NCBI GenBank assembly: GCA_903836465.1
Contig: CAILRB010000102.1
Span: 1 to 64,000 of the forward strand
Direction of reading: 5' to 3'
DNA from: an uncultured Chlorobiaceae bacterium
Lineage (GTDB): Bacteria; Bacteroidota; Chlorobiia; Chlorobiales; Chlorobiaceae
Length of the DNA: 64,000 bases
Shown: positions 10,201 through 22,200 of the stretch, piece after piece
Layout: every line of letters starts with the position of its first letter
How positions within the stretch are numbered: the stretch's first letter is position 1
Notes under the pieces: generated by a model
The model's input: the letters and a program-made list of their open reading frames with translations, nothing else
Database searches by the model: none
Told to the model about the DNA's origin: nothing
Translations under genes and position numbers: made by a program

Positions 10201-13200
10201 GAAATCATACGTGGCATTACCCTTGATAGTGTCGGCGCTCTCAGTGCCACGAACATTGGCGCTGACAATCTCTGTCGTATTGCCATCCTTGTCGGCGTCA
10301 GACCAATCCCTCTGATAATAGGTATCAACCGTCAGCGGCATCCAGGAGTCGCTGAACGCAAAAGCCTCAGCTCCAACAATAGCATCCACACCAGTGCCCT
10401 CCATATCTGCCGGCAACTTGTCGATCACCAGCCAGCCATTGACCGTAGTCGTACTACTGTCGGCATGGTTGATCATGGCCAGAATACCCTGCTGCATCCC
10501 GGCAAGGTCAAGTCCAAAGGCGGTTGCATTGGCTGATGTCAATATTGTATTTGAAGTCAACGTCAGGGTATCATGCTCACTGGCAATGGACCAGGTATCA
10601 CCAGTTTTGGTCAGGGTGATATCATCGATCACATAACGTCCGACCTTGCCTTCAAAGTGTACCTCGTCGCGCATGGCAGCGCCCCACTGATCGGTCCCCT
10701 CATTAAGACCGGCATCAATATAGTCGTTTCCAGCTCCCGGACGGATTGATTCGCCTCCCTTGCCACCGATATAGGTATCATCGCCCTCCTTGAGATCAAT
10801 ATCAATACGAATTTTTTCGAGATAGCCGATTTGAGTTGTAACGGAGACATCCTGCTTGGCCGTCAGTGCAGCAATATCGCTGAGGGTTACATGATCGGCT
10901 CCGCCTGTGCCGACAACATTGGCTGAATCGGGCCTACCGTCAGGTTCCGACCCGTTAGCTCCGCCTCCACTCCAGTCCCAGGCATCAGCCCGGATGCCAA
11001 GCTCAACCTCGCCATCGTTAAAACGGAAACGCTCAACATTAAAGACCAGATCCGTGCCGTCACCGCCAAGATCAGCCGAAAGGGAATCAACAACAAGATA
11101 GCCCGCCCCTTTTTCAAAAAGATTGCCGGTTGTAAATGCAAGGTGCAAGACGGAAGCTGTATCCGAAGAAAGTGTTTCTGAAAGTGACAGTACTCCGCCC
11201 GAAACTGCGCCAACCGTACCGCCATTCCACAAGACAGTACCAGTGGACGCATCGCCTGTTGTCGTCAAGGCTGTCCACAGATACCTGCCCTTTGGCCCAC
11301 TGAATTCTGCCACATCCTGATCCTGCCACCCCTGACCCGTAGTACCATTGGCTCCGCCATCAATCACGTCGTTCCCGGAACCGCCACGAAGTGTGTCACC
11401 ATTACCGCCACCGCGAAGAAGATCGTTACCCTCCTTGCCATTCATGTAGTCATGAGAGTTGATGACATCCTCGGTAATCGTATCGTTAAATATCGTTCCT
11501 TCAGCATTGACATAGGTATTGCCCTGCCCGTCACTCCAAGACCAGCGGTTCACCGCAAGCGACACCCAGCGGTCACTGAAGCTGAGATTTTCGATTCCTG
11601 CAAGAATATCGGTGCCGAGTGACGCAGAGTCTGTTGCTGGCAGAATGTCGGTAACGCGATAAGCCGCTGTAGCTCCACTTCCGGAGTTGACAACTGCATA
11701 ACTGCTGTCAACCCAAACCGACTCCACCGTAAACCGGTCGATACTTGCATTGTAGCGCGCAGTATCAGTCTGCCAGGAGTTAATGCCATTATCGCCACCT
11801 ACCAGCACATCGTTGCCTGCGCCACCTTCAAGATTATCGCCACCCGCACCGCCAAGCAGAGTATCATTGCCTGCATTGCCACTGATCCAGTCGTTGCCCT
11901 CCTTCCCGTTCAGCACATCGTCAAATTCGGTACCATAAGCATTGACATAATGCAGCGTTGTGCCCGGTTGACTTGTTGTATCTGTATATGGATAGATGTC
12001 CGGTTTGATGCTGAGCTGTGAACCGTTGAATTCAACACGCTCAATGTTGACCAGCAGGTCAGTGCCGGTTCCGCCCGCGCTGTCAGGCAGTACATCGCTG
12101 ATCTGAATCCCAAAAACAGAGGTGGGTGAAGCATGGGCAGGATCAACAATGGTATAGGTTGTCCCTGCAATATCAACTAGCACACCTTTGACGATATATC
12201 GTTCACGAACACCGGTATAACGCACTACATCCTGAATTTCCCAAAGGTTGCCAACCGTGGCAGTTTCATTGCCTCCATCAATAGTGTCGTTACCTCCCTT
12301 GCCGTCAATCTCATCACCGTGTGTTGTCCCAATCAGGAGATCGTCCTGGAAGGTTCCGGTGATATAGGTACGCGTCACTTCATAACTGTGGCTCTCGGCA
12401 TTAGCGTAATCCCACCAGGAGCTTGTCCAGGTAGAGGTATTGATTACAGGGGCAAGCTGCAGTACTGAATCGCCAATCTGGATACGCTCAATTCCGACAA
12501 GGATATCCTGCCCGTAACCCACGTTTGGATTAACATTGCTGAGAAAGTAGTTAAATTGACCACCAACTAATGTTTTGTCGATCAATGAGGCAAGATCTGT
12601 CACAATGTAATAGGTTTCGCCAGGCGTACCAGTGACAGAACCGCTTGAGTCGTCGGTCATCCTCCCGCTGATATGCAGGCGTTCACGGACTGCACCGGCA
12701 TATTGTGCCGTGTCGCCTGCGTTCCAGTAGTTGCTGCTGTAAGGTAATGTTGTACTGTCGGCGCCGCCGATCAGTGTATCGTTGCCAAGACCACCGTTGA
12801 GTGAGTCATCACCGGCACCGCCATTCAGGAGATCATTGCCTGCCCAGCCCTGCAGCCAGTCGTTGCCGTCGGTACCTGTCAGAGTATCATCTCCGCTGGT
12901 CCCGTTTATGCCGTCTGTACCAACGGTTGTCTCCTTTACAGCGAAATCACCTGACTGGTAATTGATCGTGCTGGCTTGCAGATGAAGAATTCCGCCCTCA
13001 AAGGTAATCTGCTCAATGCCATGCAACTGATCACTCCCTTCACCGCCATATTGGTCAGCAAGGGTATCGACAACCTTGACGTACATCGTTGCATCGTTGT
13101 AGGTGCTACCCAAGGTAGTATTCGTAAAGTTAAGGGTTGCTGAATAAATTCCTGCCTCAGAAGGAGTCCCAGTCAGAGAGAAGGTGGCCAGCAGATCATC

Positions 13201-16200
13201 ACCCACCGTTGAGGCATGAACAGTTATCACATAGCGCTGAACGGCATCGTCATAGTAGACATTGTCATAACCTGTGCCACCATAGACGGTATCGTTGCCT
13301 GTACCAAGGTTGGCCTGGTCATCTCCACCCCCGGAAGCATCGATAACTGTTGTATCCAGATAGATAAGATCATCTCCTCCACTTGCGTGGACATGGTCAT
13401 CGCCAGTACCTGCAACAACGGTATCGTTGCCGTTCTTCATCTGGAAGTCGTTCTGTCCTCCGGCAACAGTGTCCTCAACGCTATCCGCAAAATTAGTGCC
13501 AACGTAGTTGGAATCAGTAACCCAACCGCTATCAGTCTGACGATATGCTCCAGGCGTCACCACAACCACAAGATCCTCAACGGTATCACGGAACTGCAGT
13601 CGCTCGACATGTAAAACAGTATCAGTTCCCTGTCCTCCAAGGCTTGCAGGAATAAGATGATTTACGGTAAAGCTGCCATCACTATTCCGGATAATATCAA
13701 ATTCACGACGGTCGGCCTCAAAGTATGCGACATCATAACCACTGGTATCCCAGGGGTTGGCGGGTGTCGGGTTGCCGCCACCATCAATGGTGTCATTACC
13801 TGCACCACCATGCAGGTCGTCACGAAGATTTCTGCCAGTAAGAACATCGTTCCCCCCATTGCCATAGAGGTTGTTTTGTGCGTCAAGCTGACCGACAATA
13901 AGATCCCCGAAACGGGTACCCCATCCATCGAGGTGATTGACTTTGCTTATAAACTGATAATTCCAGTTGCCATTGTTGGTATCTAAAACATATCCCCACT
14001 GATCATAGGAAGAACTTTGATACTGAACCTTAAGCTGCTCCCAGGTATCGCTGAACTGCAAGACCTCAATGTTGCTCAACACATCACGACCTTCACCTCC
14101 ATGAGCCGCATCATAGAGATCCTGCACGACAATAATACCGGTCTCCGTATAGTATTCGGACTTGACAAAACCACCACCTGTTGTTGCGATACCCATATTG
14201 TTGTAATGTGTCCCCGAATCCGAATCATTAGCCGTGCGGAAGAACTGTATGTCGTAACGATTGATGGAATTACTAAAGGTGGCACGGTCAAGAGCCTGCC
14301 AGGGATCGTAGTAACCATTCTCGTCCGCTGCGCCATTATCCCCGCCATCAAGCACATCATTGCCCAAGCCTCCCCTGAGTTCATCGCCACCAGCGCCACC
14401 AAACAAGATGTCATTACCTGCGCCGCCGTCAATGTAATCGCGGGTAGTTGGTGCACTCGCGCTGCTTCCAAGCGTATCAGCAACAACAGTGTCGTCCAGC
14501 AAGCCGCCACGAATGTCATTGCGATTCCAGGAGTCTGCTGAAGATGCCGGGTTAAACGTAATACCAAGATCAATACCGCCATCCTGGAACTGTATGCGCT
14601 CAATATTGATGAGATAGTTAACACCGTCGCCACCGCTGAGGGCAGGAATCTTGTCGGTGACACGAACTATCGTATCAGTATCAGAGTATTGGTGGGTAAT
14701 TGTGGTTTTGATTGAGGCATCAAGATCCTTGAACTGGAGCACGTCAACAGTATAGCGTTTCTGTGCGCCTGCAAACTCAACCACATCCTGATTTTCCCAG
14801 GAGTTGCCCGATGTCCCGTTGGCTCCACCATCATAGAAGTCGTTGCCTGCGCCATCCTTGATATGGTCAGCGCCAAGACCAGCATAGACCACATCATCGC
14901 CACCCTTGGTCTCGATGTAATCATTATGATTGCCTCCCTGAATTGTAACAAAGGAGTCCGCATTGATGACATCGTTAAACTGCGTGCCTGTAATGTTGTT
15001 CTGCCCGTTATTGCTATTAAACTGTACCGCCAGGTCAACTGAACCATCATTGAACTGGAGTTGCTCAATATTGATCAGTTTGTCGCTTCCAAAACCGCCA
15101 AATTCAGCTCCAAGGCGGTCGGTAACCTGGATACTGCCGTCATTATTCTTGGCAATGTCGAAACGGCGCATTGGAGCGTCGTAATATGCCACATCATTAT
15201 CCTGATAACTATAGCCCGATGTACCATTGTTTCCGCCATCAAGAGTGTCGTTTCCTTCACCACCGTCAATCCAGTCGCCACCCGCTCCGGTCGATATATG
15301 ATCATTCCCTGACTTGGCATGCACTTCATCACGCAGGTCAGTACCAGTTATCGTATCGGCATAATCACTGCCCTCCCAGCGATACCCGGTGGTAATCTTT
15401 TCCTGGGTCTGCCAGTCATAGTAGAAATTCTCATACTTCAGGACAGAAAGATTTTTCTCACCATCAGCAAAACGAAGCACTTCAACGCCTGTAAGGGTAT
15501 CCGTACCATCTCCGCCCTTGCTGTCGGCCTTGCTGTCGGTGACGATAACCGTTCCAGCCTGATCAAAGCCCTCAACCATCACGCCTGAAGCATTCTTGAA
15601 GGTAATGGTGTAACGACCTGCGCTGCCAGAGAACTCGGCAACATCATAACCATTTGAGCCATTGTAATCCCAGGTGGCCTTGCTTAGAGGGGAACGATCT
15701 GCTCCGCCAACAATGGTATCGTTGCCAGCATCTCCCCTGAAGGTATCAGCTCCGGATCCACCATAAAGCTTGTCGTTGCCAGCTCCACCGGTCAGACGAT
15801 CGGAACCGCTGAAGTCGTAACTGCCCTCAGGCACCGTTGCTCCTGAAGCATAACCAATGATGTCATCAAAAGTTGTGCCATCAGCATTGAGATTATATAC
15901 TTCCACAGTGGCACGCAGGCTTGTGTCTGCCCCAGAAGGCTGGAAGGTCAGTTTCCCGGAAGTAATATCAGCGCCACTGACAACACGAGGAGAACCGGAG
16001 CTGAAAGAAAGGAGTTGACCTTCCAACATCAAGGTGCCATTAACCGGTTCACTGGTGAACGTCACTTGCGACAATTGCTGATCGGGTGCAAAATCGGCTC
16101 CCGTCAAGGTTATCGCGCCGTTGACCTTTGATCCTGCAGGAATCACAAGAGTATCCTGTGAAGAGCCGCTAAACCAGAGATTGGCTGAAAGGCGCACCTC

Positions 16201-19200
16201 CTTGTCGCTGAATTGCAAAGCATCAATATTGAACACAATGTCTTGGCCATCCGGCGATCCGCTGCGGGTATCCTCAACAACATAATAGCGCTGCCCTGCA
16301 GGAACATGATAGCTGTTTCCTGTATCGGCGATGTGTTCGGTAATCGTGTATTTCTTTGCCACCCCGGTGTATAACGCCCGGTTTTCAAGACTGGAACCAT
16401 TGTTGGCATTAACAATCAGGAGTCGGGCTGCCAGAGTATCCTCACCGCCATCAATGGTATCGTTACCCGATCCGCCACGAATCTGGTCGCCTCCCTGCCC
16501 GGCATCAATAAGGTCATTGCCTGCATCCGCATCAATCCAGTCGCGGTAGGTGTTTGGAGTAGCAGAGTTGGCCTGAGCCATTGCATCAGCATCAAGCGTA
16601 TCACCCAGAAGAGTGCCGAAAATAGAGTTCTGTTCCCATTGATTACTGTTTTGAGCCGCCTGGAAGGAAGGTGCAAGCGTTATCGACTTGTCGGCAAATT
16701 GCAAACGTTCAATGTCATACAGCAATTCCGTAACTCCACCCTTGCTCACAATCAAGTGATCTCCTGCAACAGCTATGGTATAGCCTGCGGCATTCCCGTC
16801 AAATTGCACCGTATCCGTTCCAGTACCCCCGTGGAATTCGTCTTTGCCTTCTCCTCCATCCATCCAGTCATCTCCGGCGCCGCCATAAAACGTGTCATCG
16901 CCTCCGCCACCACGCAAGTAATCATTCCCGCCAAACTGATAAAGCCCGGAAACGCCTGCTACAAGAGAAGAAAGCCCGATCACATCATCATACTCAGAGC
17001 CTTCAGCAGAAGCATTCTGAACGCTTTTAGCCGTCCATTGATCACCCACCATACCCCATTCCCAGTTTAACTGGTAACTGGTCGTCAAACGAACATTGAT
17101 GCCGTCACCAAACTGTATCGTATCAATATTAGTCAGAGTATCAGTCCCTTCATTGCCGTCACTCGCCTTGTTGTCGACAACAGAAAATGATCCGTCACTG
17201 TTGCGCGTAACAGTAAAGTCTGTAGACTTTCCGTCATAATGGGCACGGTTTTCCTGTGACCAACTGTCACGATAACTGTCGGTAAGAAGCTTCGTCAACA
17301 GGCTGTTCGGCCCTCCGTCAATGGGGTCATTACCGGCACCACCTTTGATATCGTCGCCGCCCTGGCCAGCATAAATGGTGTCGTTGCCAGCTCCGGCATC
17401 TATCCAGTCACGCTGCGTCTTCAAATCGCCATTACTGGAATTCCCGTCTTCATCTTCGAACGCAGTACCAAGATCATCAGCATTGATGGTGTCGGCACCC
17501 AGCGTGCCGGTGATCGTGTTCTGAGCCCAATCTCCACTATAGTTTGCAGCCGTAAAGCTCACCGCAAGATCCTGGCCACCATCCCAGAACTGCAAGCGCT
17601 CAATATTGGTCAACGTGTCTGTGCCATCATCACCATTGGCCGTGTTGTTGTCCTTGACCGTCAACACGCCATTATTGTTGGAAATCGTGTAATCCGAAGT
17701 ATTTCCATTATACGATGCGGTATCCTTGCCTGAACCTCCATCAATAGCGTCATCACCAGCGCCGCCATAAACAGTGTCATCACCAGCGCCAGCAAGAATA
17801 GTGTCATTGCCTTCGTTGCCGTAAATCCAGTCGCGATGGCTGTTCACCGCTTCCACATCAACAGAGAAATTAACCGACCAGAGAGGGACATCCTCCTGTG
17901 TTGCTGTGCCAATCCAGTGCAAGGCATAAGCGCCTCCTGTCTTGTTTATTATGTCTGTGGCAGCAACAGTAAAAGGTGTTGAAACAATGACACCGTTATG
18001 CTGAAGCTCAAGACCTGAGCTTGCTATATTCTGGAGTTCAACGTCAGTAAAGGAAACCGTCCCATTCCCGACAAAATCTTTAGCCCCAAGCTCATAATTC
18101 GTCTGCCCCGGTGCAAAGTTGATATTGACCCATTTACTTCCTTTGTAGGGATTTGCTGCCGCCAGAGCATCAGCATTAATCTCGTCGGCCTGACTCGTGC
18201 CGTTAATATTGTTGCTCGACCAGTTGTTGCTGTCATAGGCAGCATTAAAGGTGACCGAAAGCTCCTGCCTGCCATCCCAGAACTGGATGGCTTCAATGTT
18301 GTAAAGCTTGTCAACTTCACCGGTTTTGCCCGTTACCTGAAGATATTTTCCCCCTGTATCCGTGCCACTGGTCACGGTATAATCAGACTTGTACCCCTGG
18401 AATGATACGGTGTCATTGCCAGAGCCTCCGTCAATAGTGTCATTGCCAGCGCCTCCATCAATGTAGTCATCACCTGCGCCGGCATTGATGCTGTCAGTTC
18501 CGCCATTGCCATTGATCCAGTCTTTATGGGTCGGGGCATTGTATTGGGATGCCAAATCATCGGCATTAATAGTATCAGCATTGGAGGTGCCGATAATCGT
18601 ATTCTGGAAACTGTTGCCGTAGAACGAAACATCAGCAAACTGTGATGGATCAACATCTAATATCACACTGCCAGAGACGAAGCGGAATGATTCAATGTCG
18701 TACATCATGAACGACCTGGCTGCTGTACCTGTACCTAAAGTCATTGTCGCGCCGTTACCTGACGGCGAGGGAAGTACACGAGCAAGCTCAACAAGAGCGC
18801 CTCCAGAATCAGGGGTCCCTTTGAGCACATAAGCAACACCCTCCTTGACAACGTCCATCTTGCTGTATCCTGCGCCCAGATCAAACACAAGAAGATCCTT
18901 GCCGGTATCACCCGAAACCCCCTGCAAAGTACCAAAAGATGAAGCATCAAGATTAATTTGATCATCCCATGGAGTTCCACTGACATACTGTCCACCACCA
19001 GAGGCAATCTTGAGCTGAAAGTTCTGTGAACCAGCAGCAACAAACTCTGCATTTTTCAGAATTATCGTCTGCACAACTGAGGTACCGGCAGGGTCCATCT
19101 TCTGGATCTGAAAAGAATCAGTAACCGCATCTTTTGTAATCCTGTAGGCATCAACAATGGTCGAAGAACCTCCAGCGGTGCCTGTGCCCGTGCCTGCAGC

Positions 19201-22200
19201 ACCGCCTGAAGATATTGCGGTTTCAATATGAAGCACCCCTGAGGAATCAAGCTCTTTAGTAAAACTTGAAGCGGAAAGCGGCATATAAAGTTTATCATAG
19301 CCATCCCCGGCATCGATAGTATCATCTCCATTAGGCCATTGAATGACATCATTCCCCGCGCCAGCATCAATACTGTCATTTAAAACGGTTCCGGTTACCC
19401 AGTCTGCGCCACTGGTGCCGCTGCCACTCCCCACGACTGTCATGGGTGAGAGCAAGTAGCTATTGTTGTTCATGTTGCCCACCTGCCATGCCTTGACAGT
19501 ATCAGTTTGCCCCACCACAACTCCTGTCGGCACCTTCACAAAAATATCGGCACCTGCATTCGGGTACAAGTAATAAGGCAGGGAGGTAACTGCATCTGTA
19601 CCGGAAAGAGGAACGGTGAGATGTGAACCATCAAACGTAAGTGAGGTAACTGAAATATTAACCGTGCTCATTCCAGCGTATGCTGTTGCGAGCTTGAGGA
19701 CAATCACTCCCGTTTTGGCAAGAGCGGCTCCTGTAGTGCCAATATCAAAGGTCAGCGAAGCATTGGTCAGGGTGTCGCCAGTCACCGGATTGTTATTACT
19801 TGTGAGGTACAGCCCAGCAGGATTGCCGGATGCATCCACCTGAACACGACCTGACTGTATTTCGGATTCAATCATTCTCCAATGATCAGGGGTGCCATTA
19901 CTATCGGTATCTGTGAAGCTGAAGGGAAGATTAAACGTCTCGGAGCCCCATGTTCCTGCTATGGTATCTGGTTTATTATCACTGTTGGTGTCTTTCAACG
20001 CACCGCTGAAGGTAATATCGAAGTTGTTCGAGTTCTTCACGGTTGCGGTAAAGGTTGCAATGACATTGTTTGTATCTTTTGCCTGCCACACCAGCGGGAC
20101 ACTGACATCGTTATGCATATCATCCCCTACCACAAAACCGTCAGGAAGAGTATCGGAATCGGCACCATCCGCAACAAGCACGCCGGTGTTAACCTTTTTT
20201 AATGTGGCACTCCATTGCTCCGGGCCAGCTTGAGAGGTATCAGTATCCTGGAAAGTCAACACACCCGTGCTGGTTTGGCTGATTTGTCCCGAAGAATTCA
20301 GCCAGCTCCAACTTGCATGGAAGGTGACGGGATTGTTATCGGTGTCGGCCGTCAGATTGAGATTGAAACCATTATCTCCTGCGGTGGCAAGAACACCTGT
20401 GCCTGAATGGAATTTATAGTAGCTCTCGTTTGAAAGAGGAGTTCCGTTGACACTGCCAGTGGTGTTGATCGGGATGTAGGAAAGAGGGTCTGTATACTGG
20501 TGGAGATCACTTCCCATGAAATACAACGGCATGGCAAGAGTCGTAGGGTTACTGTTTGAACCGGTAACGGTTCCGGTGAAAAACTCCGAAGGATCGGTAG
20601 AAGTTTGAACCTCCATGCTGACATGAGGGTTTGCGCTGCTGAGGCTCGACCACCCAGCCAAAGTGCCTGTTCCGGTATATGTTATTGTTGAACCGTATTC
20701 ATGTGTCGAGGTATAACTTACCTTATCAGGCAGGTTATCGCCATTGGTATCAATAAATTTACCAGACAATGCATTTTGCAACTCAAAGGTAGCAACAACA
20801 TTATCTGCATCTTTAGTCTGCCAGACAACGGGTATCTCATTGAGGACATCAGTACCTGTTGCAGTTTGTGTGTAATAAGATATTGTGGTTGGCCGTCCCT
20901 GGCTGTCAAATGGTGTTCCGAAACCAATAGTTACAACAATTCTGGCTGTAAAGTGGGTAGTATCACTCCAGGTTATTGCATACTCGTCAGTGTCTGTTTG
21001 CTGAACATTGTTCTCGTCAAAATAAGTTGAAGAGTGCGTCAAGTGATCAACCTCGCCGTTCATGTCGTTATAAAGCAATAACCAGGAGCCGGACGTATAG
21101 GGTATGGTAAATGTCGCAACAGAATGAGGAGCAGTGGTGTCCGGTGTCAACGTACCGACAGGATTTATATCAAGAGAGTACAGACCGACAACGTTTCCCT
21201 GCGCATCATAGGCCAGTCGCCCATAATTGTCTTGACTGGATATTGTGCCTCCGGCAGTCACCTGAGCCACAAAAATTCCATGAGCATCCCAGATTATGGA
21301 GCCTGATGTTGTCACCGCCGCGCCGATAACATCGGTCCAGTTTTCGGTAAAGCTATCAGGAATACCGTCATTATTCACATCAAAAATATGAATTTTGTTG
21401 TTGGTACTACTCTCGCCAGCAAATGAGGCCAGATAACCCGGCAAGCTCTGCTTTGTTGTATCAAGAATAAAGTCCTGGAAGCTTTCATAACCGCTTGGCG
21501 TGCCAGTTGGTGTACCATTGAAGTCAATGGTCACCGGATGGATCACGGAGAACGGCACATCAAGAGCTGTCCCATTATTCGTATCCGTGGCGTTGTCATC
21601 AGCCAGCAAGCGCAACACATAGCTGCCTGTCGTGCCCTGTGCGGGCACAGTGCTGCTGCCTGTCAAATGACCGTTCGATAACGTGAGCGAAATTTGCGGA
21701 ACACCGGCTAAACCAAAAAATGTTGTGCCGACCATCTGCCCCACAAAAGCCTTGTAGGTTATGGTATCCCCGTTCGGATCCGTCGCATAAACAGGAAGAT
21801 CAATCGAAACCGTCGTTCCGGCGGCATAGCTCAAATCATCTGTTGGTGTAAACGGCTGCCAGACCGGGGCCGAAGAGATGAGAATGTTATCCAGTGTCGG
21901 AAGTGTGCCTAATTCCACAGACGAATCACCAACCGAAAGGAGAGTGCCGCTCACCAATGACGCTCCAAAATCAGTGCTTCCCTGAGAAAGCGTGAAACTG
22001 ATTCTCGCCAAAACAATATCGGATGTACTGTTTATTGATGTTAAACTGAAACCGTCTATAAGCAAATGGCCAGAATAATCTTTATCAAGATTAGAGGCCC
22101 AACTCCATCCTGTTAAAGCAGGATTGCCTGTCGCTCCCGTATAGATCGCTTTCGAAGGATCATAACTCAGAACAAGATCCGCGTTATCAATAACTGTACC

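Noticed and set aside
8380..19430. CRISPR-like array
   Set aside because: The repeats are coding RTX units of variable length and sequence, in one open frame; there are no identical direct repeats with unique spacers.
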